The translations under genes and the position numbers were made by a program. This document shows positions 27,872 through 40,241 of a stretch of DNA of 64,000 nt, in pieces. This DNA comes from Acidobacteriaceae bacterium (lineage in GTDB: Bacteria > Acidobacteriota > Terriglobia > Bryobacterales > Bryobacteraceae), in contig JADCJL010000149.1 in the NCBI GenBank assembly GCA_020247055.1, forward strand, positions 1 to 64,000, read 5' to 3'. The notes below the pieces were generated by a model that was given only the letters and a program-made list of their open reading frames with translations, had not been told where the DNA came from and ran no database searches. Numbering within the stretch: the first letter of the stretch is position 1; every line of letters begins with the position of its first letter.

Positions 27872-29806
27872 ATGAGCACCAAGTGCCTGCTGCTGTTTGG
27901 TATAGCCACGATCCTGACCGCCCGGGACGTCGTTATCCGCGAGGGCGGACGCGTCTCGCTCGACTTTGTCAACATGGAATCCGGGTACCGGAACACGGTA
28001 TTCCTCGGACGCGCCACCTACCCGGGTGGGCGAGAAGTCATCCTCGCCTCCTCCGGCTGCCGGAACGAAGCGCCCGGCAAAGGACAAGGGCTGCCGCTTG
28101 TTACCGACAAACTCGCTGCCTTCGGCTGCCGGGTGACCTTCGACAGCGTTCCCAGCACCCCCAATCAAATCGACGGTTTTCCCGCCGGCACCAGTTTCGA
28201 GCTCGGCCTCTGCGTGGACAAGCTCGGCCGCGGCGAATGCGACGATTTCTGGTCGAGTAACAAAGACAAGAACTCCGATGGCGCCGACCATCTCCTCGAA
28301 CGGGAGATCCACCCCGGTAAATACCAGGGCACGCTACTCTACCTCGGCTGGGAAGACACCCGTAACAACGGCGACCAGGACTTCAACGATACCGTCCTTT
28401 TTCTGCGCGTCGAGCGCGACACCGATGGCGATGGCCTCTGGGACGACTGGGAAACCTTCGGCGTCGACACCAACGGCGATGGCGAGATCGACCTCGACCT
28501 CCCCGCGCTCGGCGCCAACCCGCTCCACAAGGACGTCTTTCTCGAAATCGACTACATGGGCAAAGCTGGGGACGGCCACAGCCACAAGCCGCCGGCCGAA
28601 GCGCTGCAAATCGTCATCGACGCCTTTGCAAAGGCCCCGGTCCAGAATCCCGATGGCTCCACCGGCATCGACCTGCACATCGACCTCAGCAACGAGATCC
28701 CCCACCAGGATGTCCTGCTCTTCGGCCCGCCGTTCGCCAGGATCAAGGCCGATCCGGCCAACTTCGGCGAGCGCAATCCCCGGCGCTTTGCGTTTCGCTA
28801 CGCCATCTTCGGCCACCAATACGAAGCGGATAACCCCAGCTCCGGCATCAGCGAGACCCCGGGTGACGATCTGATGGTCACTCTCCCGAACACGGATGCC
28901 GGCGCGATTGCCGGAACGCTGATGCACGAACTCGGCCACAGCCTCGGTCTCCGGCACGGCGGACGGGACGACGTGAATAATAAACCGAACTACCGCAGCG
29001 TCATGAACTACCGCCACCAGTTCCGCGGCGTGCCCTTCCAGTTGCAGCGATTCACCGGCAGCACCGATGCGAGTGCACTCCGCGCCGAACCCGAACAACT
29101 CCTCTACCGCTACGACTACTCCCGTCTCGAACTCCCCACCCTCGACGAATCGGCGTTGAACGAAGCCGCGCCCTTTTATCCCGCCGCCAGCCTGCCCGCC
29201 CGCGTCCGCGTCGTTCTGCCCAACCGCGTCATCGAGGAGCGCACCGAACTCCCGGCCCTTGCCTACAACTGCCGTTCCACCATCGTCGTCGAATCGATTC
29301 CCGACGGCTTTGGGCTCGATTGGAACTGCGATGGCAACCGGGGCGACCGCTTCGTCACCGCAGACCTCAACGGCGGCGAAGGGACCGTCCTGCGCGGCCA
29401 CGACGACTGGGCGAATCTCGTCTATTCCTTCCAGAACAACGCGCTCCGCTTCGGCGCCGTCTATCGCGAACCGGACCTGGTGGAACAGTCTCCCCGGCAA
29501 GCCGCCGAGGAGGCCGCCCGGATCATCTACCGGCCCGCCGCCAGCGTTCAGTCCATCGCCGGCCCAGTCTTCCTGCGCGAAGTGGAGCTCGACGGCTCCT
29601 CCTCCACGGTCCCCGGCGGCGGCCAGATTGTCAGCTACCAGTGGCGCGTCGCCGGACTCCCCGCCGCGCTGAACCACGCGGACCGCCCCAAGGTAACCGT
29701 CCAGTTCGGCAGCGGGCCCGGCGAGTACCGCTTCGACCTCACCGTCACGGCGCAGAACGGACTCTCCCATACCACCCGGACTACGGTAGTCTACGCCGGC
29801 CGCTGA
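27872..29806 (+). CDS. Secreted zinc metalloprotease with DUF4114-like domain
   Basis: A 644-residue exported protein. After a short signal peptide (MSTKCLLLFGIATILTA), residues about 20-190 form a beta-rich domain that ends in YLGWEDTRNNGDQDFNDTVL, as in DUF4114. Calcium-type loops DTDGDGLWDDWE and DTNGDGEIDLD follow. The zinc site is HELGHSLGLRHGG (about 352-364), with a MNYRHQF turn nearby that may supply the Met-turn. The C-terminus contains an immunoglobulin/PKD-like domain (GQIVSYQWRV, DLTVTAQNG). It probably cleaves extracellular proteins or peptides. A TATACT at 27859-27864 lies just before the start and may be a promoter -10. Confidence 0.85.
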   Translation: MSTKCLLLFGIATILTARDVVIREGGRVSLDFVNMESGYRNTVFLGRATYPGGREVILASSGCRNEAPGKGQGLPLVTDKLAAFGCRVTFDSVPSTPNQIDGFPAGTSFELGLCVDKLGRGECDDFWSSNKDKNSDGADHLLEREIHPGKYQGTLLYLGWEDTRNNGDQDFNDTVLFLRVERDTDGDGLWDDWETFGVDTNGDGEIDLDLPALGANPLHKDVFLEIDYMGKAGDGHSHKPPAEALQIVIDAFAKAPVQNPDGSTGIDLHIDLSNEIPHQDVLLFGPPFARIKADPANFGERNPRRFAFRYAIFGHQYEADNPSSGISETPGDDLMVTLPNTDAGAIAGTLMHELGHSLGLRHGGRDDVNNKPNYRSVMNYRHQFRGVPFQLQRFTGSTDASALRAEPEQLLYRYDYSRLELPTLDESALNEAAPFYPAASLPARVRVVLPNRVIEERTELPALAYNCRSTIVVESIPDGFGLDWNCDGNRGDRFVTADLNGGEGTVLRGHDDWANLVYSFQNNALRFGAVYREPDLVEQSPRQAAEEAARIIYRPAASVQSIAGPVFLREVELDGSSSTVPGGGQIVSYQWRVAGLPAALNHADRPKVTVQFGSGPGEYRFDLTVTAQNGLSHTTRTTVVYAGR

Positions 29807-29851
29807 CCCCTCATTGTGCTCGGGGTAGCGAAGGAGTATGATCCGAGTGCC

Positions 29852-31774
29852 ATGAAACTCGGAACTGCTCTTTTCTGTATCTCGTTAGCGTCCGGTCCGG
29901 CAAATGCACAATGTGGTCGGTGCGGACCCGACGGCGGGGGCAACCCACCTGGACCGCCCCGCACCTCTTACCGCCCCCAGGGGCCGCTGGTTGTTCCCGA
30001 TGGTCTGGGAACGATCCAGGCCCAGCTCCGCATCGACCGGCTCACCGTCGACAGCGGCCAAACCCGTTACTTCGCCGTCTCGGAGCTTCTGCTCGATGCG
30101 GTCATGGACCGCCCGGTCCGCCTCACCGAGATTACGCTCCGGCGGCCCCAGGCGCAGCTTTCCTTCGGGGTTACGGCGGCCAATCCGCTCGTTCTTCCCG
30201 CCGGCCGCAGCACCGTCGTCCTGCGCGGTTCCACGCTCGAAACGAAGGCCAACGAAGCCGACTGGACTCTCGTCGTCAAGACGGAAGAGCGCACCGACGG
30301 CTACTCCCTGAACCCAAACTTCAATCTCGAATGCGCCGAAGCGCTCGTCCTTGCGGCGTTGAGTCCGCCGCGGGATCTCGAAGCCGCCGCGGTGGCCATC
30401 CGCGCTAGCTACCTGCGCCGCACTCCCAGCTCGCCCATCACCGCGGCTGAGTTGCAGTATCAGGTGCGCTACCGGGCCGGCGACAGCGCCGCCGTCATCT
30501 CAAGATTGGCCCTGCGCAGTGTCGCCGCCTTTGGACCTACGGTGATCGAGGCGCCCCTGCCTTCCACGGTGGCCACCGCCGGCAGTTCCGGCACGATCAC
30601 CTTCCGGCAGATCCTCGACCCCGCCAACGCCGCGGCCATGGCGGGCCTGGAGGCCATGCTGCAGAACCCGGCGGGCCTCTACGTCCAGCTCCACACCGCC
30701 GGCAGCAGTGGAGGCGCCCTGCTGCGCACCCCGGAGAGCGTTACCTACGAGGTCCGCGGCGAGCGTGTCCTCACCTCCTCTACCCCGGAGTCGGCGTCCA
30801 CCAGGGGCCTCATCACCATCCACACACTCCGCAACGAAGCGGGAACGGTGCAGGCCGGCGTTGCCAACATCAGCCTGGCCGCCCGGGGCTTTACGCGGCC
30901 CGGCGCCGTGCTGACCGGCTTCACCGTGGAGGGACCGCCGGCACGGGTGCTGCCGCTGCAACCGGACCTGAACGACACCCGCTTCAACGCAACCGGCGAT
31001 ACGCTCGTCTATCAGGACTACCCGCTCCTCGGCGACGACCCGCTCTTGGCCTATCTGCTGAAACCCGACCTGTTCCGGGCGCGCCTGAACACGACCATCG
31101 ATGCGCAGGGCGTGATGACCCTCGCGGCCGTGCCGCCCTTCCCTGCGCTGGCATCGCCCGCCATGGCCATCACGCAAGTCCTTCCGGCGGTGTCGACGCC
31201 CGGCTCCATTGTGAGCCTGTATGGCCGCTCCCTGCCGGCTCAGGCGGCGCAGGCGACGGTCTCAATCGAAGGCTTGCCCGCGGAAATCCTGTATGCGAGC
31301 CCTACCCAAATCAACCTGCGGCTGCCCACCGGATTAACCATCACCAACGTCCCCACCCCCGGCTCCTCGCTGCTGAAGACGCTGTTACTGGTTAACGTCC
31401 CGGAAGCCACTACCGCCAAAGCTGGCCTTACCGTCGACGTTGCCGAACCATTCATCTTCAATGGACCGGCCATCTATTTCGCCGGATCGCAACGTCTCGT
31501 CCGTCCCGAAACGCCCGCGGCGGCCGGGGATTTACTGGAGATCTACTGTACCGGCATCAACCTCCGGCCGGATATCCGGTACTCGGTCCAGATCGGCAAC
31601 CGGGACGCCGCGCCGGTGGTTCCCCAGCCATTCGGGTCGGGCGCCTGGGTACTCCGGGTCACCGTCCCTGCCGGGTTGGCGCCCGGTACCCAGCCTGTTT
31701 CCGTATTCGCGGCTTTCGACACGGGCAAGGTGTTTCCGCGAACCGCGCAAGAGGTCCCGCTCGCGGTCAGGTAG
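29852..31774 (+). CDS. Secreted protein with CHRD-like and TIGR03437-type domains
   Basis: A 640-residue exported protein; the signal peptide is MKLGTALFCISLASGPANAQ. The middle resembles a CHRD unit (LQNPAGLYVQLHTAGSSGGA). The C-terminal 220 residues match the Solibacter-type domain (TIGR03437): SPAMAITQVLPAVSTPGSIV, SLYGRSLPAQ, AEILYASPTQINLRLPTG, and GDLLEIYCTGIN. Proteins with this domain are numerous in Bryobacterales and have no proven function; they resemble surface or adhesion proteins. AAGGAG lies 15 bases before the ATG, somewhat far. The 3' end overlaps the convergent kinase gene by 8 bases. Confidence 0.82.
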   Translation: MKLGTALFCISLASGPANAQCGRCGPDGGGNPPGPPRTSYRPQGPLVVPDGLGTIQAQLRIDRLTVDSGQTRYFAVSELLLDAVMDRPVRLTEITLRRPQAQLSFGVTAANPLVLPAGRSTVVLRGSTLETKANEADWTLVVKTEERTDGYSLNPNFNLECAEALVLAALSPPRDLEAAAVAIRASYLRRTPSSPITAAELQYQVRYRAGDSAAVISRLALRSVAAFGPTVIEAPLPSTVATAGSSGTITFRQILDPANAAAMAGLEAMLQNPAGLYVQLHTAGSSGGALLRTPESVTYEVRGERVLTSSTPESASTRGLITIHTLRNEAGTVQAGVANISLAARGFTRPGAVLTGFTVEGPPARVLPLQPDLNDTRFNATGDTLVYQDYPLLGDDPLLAYLLKPDLFRARLNTTIDAQGVMTLAAVPPFPALASPAMAITQVLPAVSTPGSIVSLYGRSLPAQAAQATVSIEGLPAEILYASPTQINLRLPTGLTITNVPTPGSSLLKTLLLVNVPEATTAKAGLTVDVAEPFIFNGPAIYFAGSQRLVRPETPAAAGDLLEIYCTGINLRPDIRYSVQIGNRDAAPVVPQPFGSGAWVLRVTVPAGLAPGTQPVSVFAAFDTGKVFPRTAQEVPLAVR

Positions 31775-34133
31775 GCAGGGCCAGCCGCGTGATCAGTTTC
31801 TGAAAACGCGGCTCCCTCCGTACGGGGTCGAGCTTCGGTTCGACCCCGTAGTAATAAACCGGCCAGGAGTGATCCGGATCGACCGATTGTTCGAGCAGAT
31901 CGAGCGCGCGTGCGGTCTCGCCCAGGCCGATATAGGGTCCGGCCCAGAAGCACGGCGCCACATACGAACTCGCCGCGAGCGCCTCAATCCGCCGGATGGC
32001 ATCCCGTGCCTTCTCCCGATTGCCGTGTAAAGCCTGCGCCAAGCCCCAGTCGCTCACCACGCCGTAATCGTCTTCGCCGATCAGCTCAAGAGTCTTCTCC
32101 AAATCCGCGATCGCATCAGCGTATCGACGCATCCCCATCCGCACCGGGCCCAGCATCGACTGCGCCTGAATGAACCGCGGCTGGTCCGCCAACACCCCCA
32201 ACAAAGCCTTTTCCGCTTCGGGGTACCGCCGCGAATGATAGTAAGTAACCCCCAGCGCGGTGGCTAGCGCCGGCGAGAGCGGATCGAGTTCCATCGCGCG
32301 CCGTTGCCGGTCTTCGGCTTCCGAGAACCGCTTGAGCGCGGTGAGAAGCCGGGCGTAGTAGGAATGCGTCGGCGCGTAACTTGGGTTCAGAGCCAGAGCC
32401 TGCTGAAAGGACGCCTCCGCCGCGGCCCATGCATAGTCATAGTGCATTTGCACGAAACCCAGCGTCGTGTGGCCCTCGCCGAGCGAGGGATCGAGTTCAA
32501 TCGACTTCAGCGCCGCGGCCTTGGCCTTCGGACAGACTTCGTTTGGCGGGCGGCTGCCGCTCTGCATCGAATAGACGTCGGCTAGTCCGGCGTAGGGCAG
32601 AGCGTAGGAGGGGTCGGCTTCCATGGCCTGCTGAAACAGATCCTGGGCCTTGGCAAAAGCATCCGGGACGCGGCGGTTTAGCGCATGGCGGCCCTTCAGA
32701 TACAACAGGTGAGCCTTGCTGTCGGCAACGTGCGCCGCCAGCGGCTGGGCACTGCGCCGGCGAATGCCCAGCGAGGTCATCACCAAATCGGCAATCTGCT
32801 GCGCCACCGTTTGAAACCCGCTCAGCGACGTGGCGATCTGACGGCTCAGCAGCTGTTGCGCCGTCGCCACGTCGACCACCTCCACCGAGACGCTCAGGGT
32901 GCCCTGCACATGCCGCAACCACCCGACAATCACCACGGCCGCGTTTAACTGACGGGCCACGGCCAACGGGTCCTCAATCTTTTTGAAGCGAAAGACGGCG
33001 CTGCGGGAGATGACGCGAACCTCCCCGGCCGTGGCAATGAGATTGATCAACGCTTCGGTCAGCCCATCACTCAACGGCGCGTCCTCGGCCCCGGATTCGT
33101 TGGCAAACGGCAGCACAGCGATGGAGGCGGGTCCCGCCGGACGCCGCCACCGGTAGAGGCCCCAGCTCACCGCGGTCGCCGCGGCCGTCCCGGCGGCGGC
33201 CCAACCGATCCGGCGCCGGGAGATCGGCGGCGCGGGGGCTGCCGGGGCAAGGCGCGCTTGCGTCACCGAACCCCGCGAGGAGTGCGAACTCAGCCACGCC
33301 CGCAGATCGATGCCAATCTCCCGCGCGGACTGATACCGGTCGTCCGGATTCTTCTCGAGGCACTTGCGGATGATCCGGTCCATCTCCTCGGGCGTGGCGT
33401 AGTTCCACTTGGAAACCGGATCGGGAGCCGATGAAATGACCTTGGACAGGATCTCCACCGGGTTGATCCCCTGAAACGGCCGCCGCCCCGTGGCCATTTC
33501 ATAGAGCACAATGCCAAAGGAAAACAGATCGCTTCGGCGGTCGAGAGGTTTGCCCAGGGCCTGTTCCGGGCTCATGTACCCCAGCGAGCCGACCACGGCG
33601 TTTTCGGCCGTCAACTGCGTTTCGGTTTCCGCGGCCGGCGTCCCGGCCGGCTCCGCCGTCAGCTTGGCCAGGCCGAAGTCGAGCAGCTTGACGATGCCGT
33701 TCGGGCCCAGCATGATGTTCTGGCTCTTGATATCCCGATGCACGATGCCCAGATCGTGCGCCGCCTGCAGCACCTCAGCTACCTGCACGCCTACGCGGGC
33801 TACCTCGTCCCAACTGAAGGCGCCCTTCTGCATTCGGGCGCTGAGCGTCTCGCCGGGGATGTACTCGATGGCCAGGAAGGCCCCACCCTCCCACTCGCCA
33901 AAGGAGTAGACGTGCACGGCGTTGGGATGACTGAGGCGGGAGGTGGCTTTGGCCTCCTGCAGGAAGCGCTTGCCGCGGGCCGGGGAGTCGACAAACTCCG
34001 CGCGCAATACCTTCAGCGCCACCTCACGTCCAAGCTTGGTGTCCTCAGCCAGATACACCTCGCCCATTCCACCCTTACCCAGCAAACGAACGACGCGAAA
34101 CTCGTGGACGTGGGTACCTTGGCTGAGAGCCAT
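31767..34133 (-). CDS. Ser/Thr protein kinase with TolB-like and TPR regions
   Basis: A 788-residue protein. The kinase domain runs about 1-280: glycine loop LLGKGGMGEVYLAE at 17-30, catalytic Lys41 in VALKVL, HRDIKSQN at 131-138, DFG at 151-153, and LGYMSPEQALGKPLDRR. A membrane helix follows near 315-335. A periplasmic part starts with SIAVLPFANESGAEDAPLSD, resembling the TolB-like region found next to TPRs in acidobacterial kinases and cyclases, and then TPR repeats. Start is the ATG at 34133, preceded by a GGAAGG-type site about 10 bases away. Input and targets are unknown. Confidence 0.92.
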   Translation of the reverse strand: MALSQGTHVHEFRVVRLLGKGGMGEVYLAEDTKLGREVALKVLRAEFVDSPARGKRFLQEAKATSRLSHPNAVHVYSFGEWEGGAFLAIEYIPGETLSARMQKGAFSWDEVARVGVQVAEVLQAAHDLGIVHRDIKSQNIMLGPNGIVKLLDFGLAKLTAEPAGTPAAETETQLTAENAVVGSLGYMSPEQALGKPLDRRSDLFSFGIVLYEMATGRRPFQGINPVEILSKVISSAPDPVSKWNYATPEEMDRIIRKCLEKNPDDRYQSAREIGIDLRAWLSSHSSRGSVTQARLAPAAPAPPISRRRIGWAAAGTAAATAVSWGLYRWRRPAGPASIAVLPFANESGAEDAPLSDGLTEALINLIATAGEVRVISRSAVFRFKKIEDPLAVARQLNAAVVIVGWLRHVQGTLSVSVEVVDVATAQQLLSRQIATSLSGFQTVAQQIADLVMTSLGIRRRSAQPLAAHVADSKAHLLYLKGRHALNRRVPDAFAKAQDLFQQAMEADPSYALPYAGLADVYSMQSGSRPPNEVCPKAKAAALKSIELDPSLGEGHTTLGFVQMHYDYAWAAAEASFQQALALNPSYAPTHSYYARLLTALKRFSEAEDRQRRAMELDPLSPALATALGVTYYHSRRYPEAEKALLGVLADQPRFIQAQSMLGPVRMGMRRYADAIADLEKTLELIGEDDYGVVSDWGLAQALHGNREKARDAIRRIEALAASSYVAPCFWAGPYIGLGETARALDLLEQSVDPDHSWPVYYYGVEPKLDPVRREPRFQKLITRLALPT

Positions 34134-34157
34134 GGGGGAAGAACCTTCCTTTCCCCT

Positions 34158-34163
34158 ACTATA
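34158..34163 (-). promoter_or_regulatory. Possible -10 box of the kinase gene
   Basis: On the minus strand TATAGT lies 24 bases before the kinase ATG. A good -35 at standard spacing is not obvious (TTGTAC is only 13 bases away), so this is a weak assignment. It is the only clear AT-rich hexamer in the gap between the tRNA and the kinase. Confidence 0.35.
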
Positions 34164-34235
34164 CCGCTCCCGCACGGTACAAACGTCCTACAGAATAAGC
34201 CTCAAGCCTTTTGACCGCACTTTGGCCGGCAAGTG

Positions 34236-34253
34236 CCGCCCTCTATCGGGCGG
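34236..34253 (-). terminator. Hairpin after tRNA-His
   Basis: Minus-strand CCGCCC-GATAGA-GGGCGG begins 4 bases past the encoded CCA of tRNA-His. No U-run follows, so it may be a factor-dependent terminator or a processing hairpin. A second small stem (GCACTT/AAGTGC) lies just beyond it. Confidence 0.4.
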
Positions 34254-34256
34254 AAA

Positions 34257-34333
34257 TGGGGTGCCCTACGGGGATCGAACCCGCGACATTCGGAACCACA
34301 ATCCGACGCTCTACCGGCTGAGCTAAGGGCACC
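34257..34333 (-). tRNA. tRNA-His (anticodon GTG)
   Basis: The 77-base minus-strand sequence folds as a full cloverleaf. It has acceptor GTGCCCT/AGGGCAC with the extra 5' G(-1) opposite C73, as in histidine tRNAs, a D arm AGCTCAGCCGGTAGAGC, an anticodon stem TCGGA/TCCGA with loop TTGTGGT, and T loop TTCGATC. The 3' CCA is encoded. It is the only RNA gene I see in the window. Confidence 0.96.
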
Positions 34334-34450
34334 GCGCTGTTTGTTAGGTTAGCACAGGCCTCCCCCTGCTTGGCAACGGCTTCTGCATTCTGATCCGCAT
34401 TCTGGACGCACGGGGCAAGCCCCGGCCGATTCCCGTTAAGATGGTACGGA

Positions 34451-35119
34451 ATGATCGAGTTATCCAAGCAGATCGAACTCGCCGAGATGGCAGAAAGAGA
34501 GCTCTACACGGCCGTGGTATCGGACGCGTTAGACCAACTGGGAGTGCGCCATCAGGCGATGCGCGAATACCTCCGTCCGGTGCACCCGGGCTGCGTCATG
34601 GCCGGCTGGGCCCGCACCGTCACGTGCTCGGACATCTATCACATCCCGGAAGATCCGTACGGCCTCGAAATTGAAGCCATCGATAGCCTGCAGCCGGGCG
34701 AGATCTGCGTGGTCGGGACGCAAAAGTCGATGCGGAATGCGCCGTGGGGCGAGCTGCTGTCGACCGCCTCGAAAGCGCGCGGCGCCCGCGGCGCGGTGGT
34801 CGACGGTCTCGTGCGCGACATTCGCAAGATTGAAGAGATCTCGTTTCCGGTCTTTGCCGCCGGCATCAAGCCCGTCGATTCGATGGGCCGCGGCATCGTC
34901 ACCGGCTACAACGTGCCGGTCGAATGCGGCGAGGTGATCGTCAACCCCGGCGACTTCGTTTTCGGCGATCACGATGGCATCATCGTCATTCCCGCGGCGA
35001 TCGTCGAAGAGGTGCTTGGCATCGCCGCCGACAAGGTCCGCCGCGAGAACCACTCCCGCGCCGAACTGCAGAACGGCGCCTATCTCCGCGACGTCTTCGC
35101 CAAGTACGGCGTGTTATGA
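34451..35119 (+). CDS. RraA-like aldolase/demethylmenaquinone methyltransferase-fold protein
   Basis: A 222-residue member of the RraA/4-hydroxy-4-methyl-2-oxoglutarate aldolase fold. GARGAVVDGLVRDIRKIEE contains the conserved Gly, Asp and Arg residues that bind substrate and a metal. The C-terminus (GDFVFGDHDGIIVIP) is the standard family motif. Enzymes of this type split or decarboxylate 4-carbon to 6-carbon oxo acids. Its stop overlaps the ATG of the enolase-superfamily gene (ATGA), so the pair probably acts in one sugar-acid or hydroxy-acid catabolic route. It is not the regulator of RNase E. Confidence 0.87.
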   Translation: MIELSKQIELAEMAERELYTAVVSDALDQLGVRHQAMREYLRPVHPGCVMAGWARTVTCSDIYHIPEDPYGLEIEAIDSLQPGEICVVGTQKSMRNAPWGELLSTASKARGARGAVVDGLVRDIRKIEEISFPVFAAGIKPVDSMGRGIVTGYNVPVECGEVIVNPGDFVFGDHDGIIVIPAAIVEEVLGIAADKVRRENHSRAELQNGAYLRDVFAKYGVL

Positions 35120-36231
35120 AAATCACGAGCGTTGAAACCTTTCCGGTCCGGGTGCCCATCCGGCCCGAGATGGTCATCCGTGGCAGCCTCGGCGTCCATG
35201 ACCACTCGCCGTTTGTTCTCCTGAAGGTCCGCACCGATGAAGGGATCACGGGCGTTGGTGAGGTCTCCTCCACCGCGGTCTGGAGCGGCGAAGACGCCGT
35301 CACCGCAGTCTACGTTCTTGAAAACTTTCTCGTTCCCGCCCTCCTCGGCGAAGACCCGCGCGATATTGAGCGGCTGACCGGGAAGATGAAGCGCGCGATT
35401 TTCGGCCACTTCTTCACGAAAGCGGGCCTTGAAATGGCGCTCTGGGATATTCTCGGCAAAGCCACCGGCCTGCCGGTCTACCGTCTGTTCGGCGGCGCGG
35501 TCCGCGAATGGGTGCCGATCAAGATGTCGGTCTCCGGCGTTGAGCCCGGCCCTGCCGCCAAGCGGGCCGAATGGGCCATGAGTATCGGCATCCGGGCGTT
35601 GAAGGTGAAGACCGGCATTGAACCCAAAGCCGACATCGCCCGCGTGCAGGCGGTGCGCGCCGCCGTGGGTCTCGACTTCCCCATTGGCATCGACGCCAAC
35701 GGCGGCTGGAGCCCGCGCGTGGCCATTCAGTGCATCCGGCAGATCCACGAAACCTGCAACATCATCTTCGCCGAGCAGCCCGTGGCCGCGCTCGACATGC
35801 AGTGGCTGGTCGACGTGCGGCAGGCCGTCCCGGTGCCGGTGATGGCCGATGAGAGCTGCAACACGCCGCAGGACGCCACCGCGCTCATCCGCGCCGGGGC
35901 GGCCGATATTCTTTCGGTCTACGTAAGCAAGGGCGGCGGCCTTGGCGCCGCGCGCAAGATCACCATGATCGCCGAAGCCGCCGGGCTCACCTGCACCGTC
36001 GGCAGCAACCTCGAACTCGGCGTGGCCAGCGCCGCCATGGCCCACCTGGCGATGGCCTCGCCGGGCATTGGCGCCGAAGAGTTCCCGTGCGATATTCTCG
36101 GGCCGGTCTCGTATCTCGACGATGTCGTCGAAGAGCCCATCGAGTACGCCCGCGGCCGCGTCCGGGCCTCCGACCGTCCGGGCCTTGGCGTCGCGCTCGA
36201 CGACGCCAAGCTCAAGCAGTACGCCTACTAA
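35116..36231 (+). CDS. Mandelate racemase/muconate lactonizing-family (enolase superfamily) enzyme
   Basis: A 371-residue enzyme of the enolase superfamily, likely a sugar-acid dehydratase or related racemase. The N-terminal cap domain ([14 protein letters not shown]) precedes the barrel with IRALKVKTG (Lys of KxK), [14 protein letters not shown] (metal Asp), [12 protein letters not shown] (metal Glu) and VPVMADESC (metal Asp/Glu). The substrate cannot be read from sequence. It is co-translated with the RraA-type gene upstream, which suggests a two-step dehydration-cleavage route. The stop shares CTAA with the convergent serS gene. Confidence 0.88.
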   Translation: MKITSVETFPVRVPIRPEMVIRGSLGVHDHSPFVLLKVRTDEGITGVGEVSSTAVWSGEDAVTAVYVLENFLVPALLGEDPRDIERLTGKMKRAIFGHFFTKAGLEMALWDILGKATGLPVYRLFGGAVREWVPIKMSVSGVEPGPAAKRAEWAMSIGIRALKVKTGIEPKADIARVQAVRAAVGLDFPIGIDANGGWSPRVAIQCIRQIHETCNIIFAEQPVAALDMQWLVDVRQAVPVPVMADESCNTPQDATALIRAGAADILSVYVSKGGGLGAARKITMIAEAAGLTCTVGSNLELGVASAAMAHLAMASPGIGAEEFPCDILGPVSYLDDVVEEPIEYARGRVRASDRPGLGVALDDAKLKQYAY

Positions 36232-37511
36232 CGCAGAATCCCGGCCTTGGTGATCACCTCGGCCTGCAGGTACGGCTGCAGCGCCGGGGGCACCGCCACC
36301 GAACCATCGGCCTGCTGGTAGTTTTCGACAATCGCCACCCACGTCCGGCCCACCGCGAGGCCGCTGCCGTTGATCGTATGCGCGTATTCGGCCTTGCCCT
36401 TGCCCGCGCGCACCCGAATGCCGGCGCGCCGGGCCTGGAAGGCTTCAAAGTTACTGCAGGAGCTGATCTCTTTGTACGTCTCCTGGCCGGGCAGCCAGAC
36501 CTCGAGGTCGAAGGTCTTGGCCGAAGAGAAGCCCATGTCGCCCGTGCACAGCAGCATGCGGCGGTAGGGCAGGCCGAGCCGCTCGAGGATATCCTCGGCG
36601 TCCCGCGTCAGCTTCTCGTGTTCGGCATGGCTCTGCTCGGCGGTGGTGAACTTGACGAGTTCCACCTTCTGAAACTGGTGCTGCCGGATGATGCCGCGCA
36701 CGTCCCGCCCGTGGCTGCCGGCCTCGCTGCGGAAGCACGAGGTGTAGGAGCAGAAATGAATCGGCAGTTGCTCCGGCTCCAGCGTCTCGTCGCGGAACAG
36801 GTTCGTTACCGGCACTTCGGCCGTCGGCGCGAGCCAGTAGTCGGAGTTTTCAATCTTGAACAGATCGGCGCCGAACTTCGGCAGATTGCCGGTGCCGAAC
36901 AGACTCGCCGAGTTGACGAGAAAGGGCGGAAACACCTCGGTATAGCCGTGATCCCGCGTGTGCACGTCAAGCATGAAGTTCATCAGCGCCCGCTCAAGAC
37001 GCGCCCCGAGGCCGTAGTAGACGGCAAACCGCGCCCCGGTAATCTTCGCGGCGCGTTCGAAGTCGAGAATGCCGAGTTCGACGCCCAGGTCCCAATGCGC
37101 CTTGGGGGCGAACTCGAAGCTGCGCGGCGTGCCGTGACGATGGATCTCGGCGTTGTCGTCGGCCGAAGCGCCCACCGGCACCGACTCGTGCGGCAGGTTC
37201 GGAATCGCGGTCAGCAGGTCGCGGAAGCGCTCATCGACGGCCTGGACCTTCGTGTCCAGTTCGGCAATCCGGTCGCCCATCGCGCGGACCTCGGCCTGCA
37301 CGGCGGAGGTGTCCTCCCCGGCCTTTTTCAGCTTGCCGATCTCCATGCTCTGCGCGTTCCGCCGCGCCTTCAACTGCTCGGCTTCGGTGACGGCCGAGCG
37401 GCGCTCGGCGTCCAACACCTTCCACTGCTCAACGTCGAAAGCGAATCCGCGGGTAGCCAGGCGGGCCGCAATCGCCTCAACATTCGCCCGAAAATGGGAT
37501 AGTTCGTGCAC
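36228..37511 (-). CDS. serS: Seryl-tRNA synthetase
   Basis: A 427-residue class II synthetase, typical length, attaching serine to tRNA-Ser. The N-terminal coiled-coil arm (about 35-100) is Glu/Lys rich. Motif 2 region is [20 protein letters not shown] followed by HQFQKVELV, and motif 3 is [18 protein letters not shown]. The serine-binding [10 protein letters not shown] is present. It is divergent from valS with 50 bases between starts. The 3' end overlaps the enolase-family gene by 4 bases. Confidence 0.97.
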   Translation of the reverse strand: MHELSHFRANVEAIAARLATRGFAFDVEQWKVLDAERRSAVTEAEQLKARRNAQSMEIGKLKKAGEDTSAVQAEVRAMGDRIAELDTKVQAVDERFRDLLTAIPNLPHESVPVGASADDNAEIHRHGTPRSFEFAPKAHWDLGVELGILDFERAAKITGARFAVYYGLGARLERALMNFMLDVHTRDHGYTEVFPPFLVNSASLFGTGNLPKFGADLFKIENSDYWLAPTAEVPVTNLFRDETLEPEQLPIHFCSYTSCFRSEAGSHGRDVRGIIRQHQFQKVELVKFTTAEQSHAEHEKLTRDAEDILERLGLPYRRMLLCTGDMGFSSAKTFDLEVWLPGQETYKEISSCSNFEAFQARRAGIRVRAGKGKAEYAHTINGSGLAVGRTWVAIVENYQQADGSVAVPPALQPYLQAEVITKAGILR

Positions 37512-37561
37512 CTTCCCATGCTAGCGTGCCCGGTGGAGTTGGTAAACTGGTGGATTCACGA

Positions 37562-40240
<2,679 letters not shown>

Positions 40241-40241
40241 T

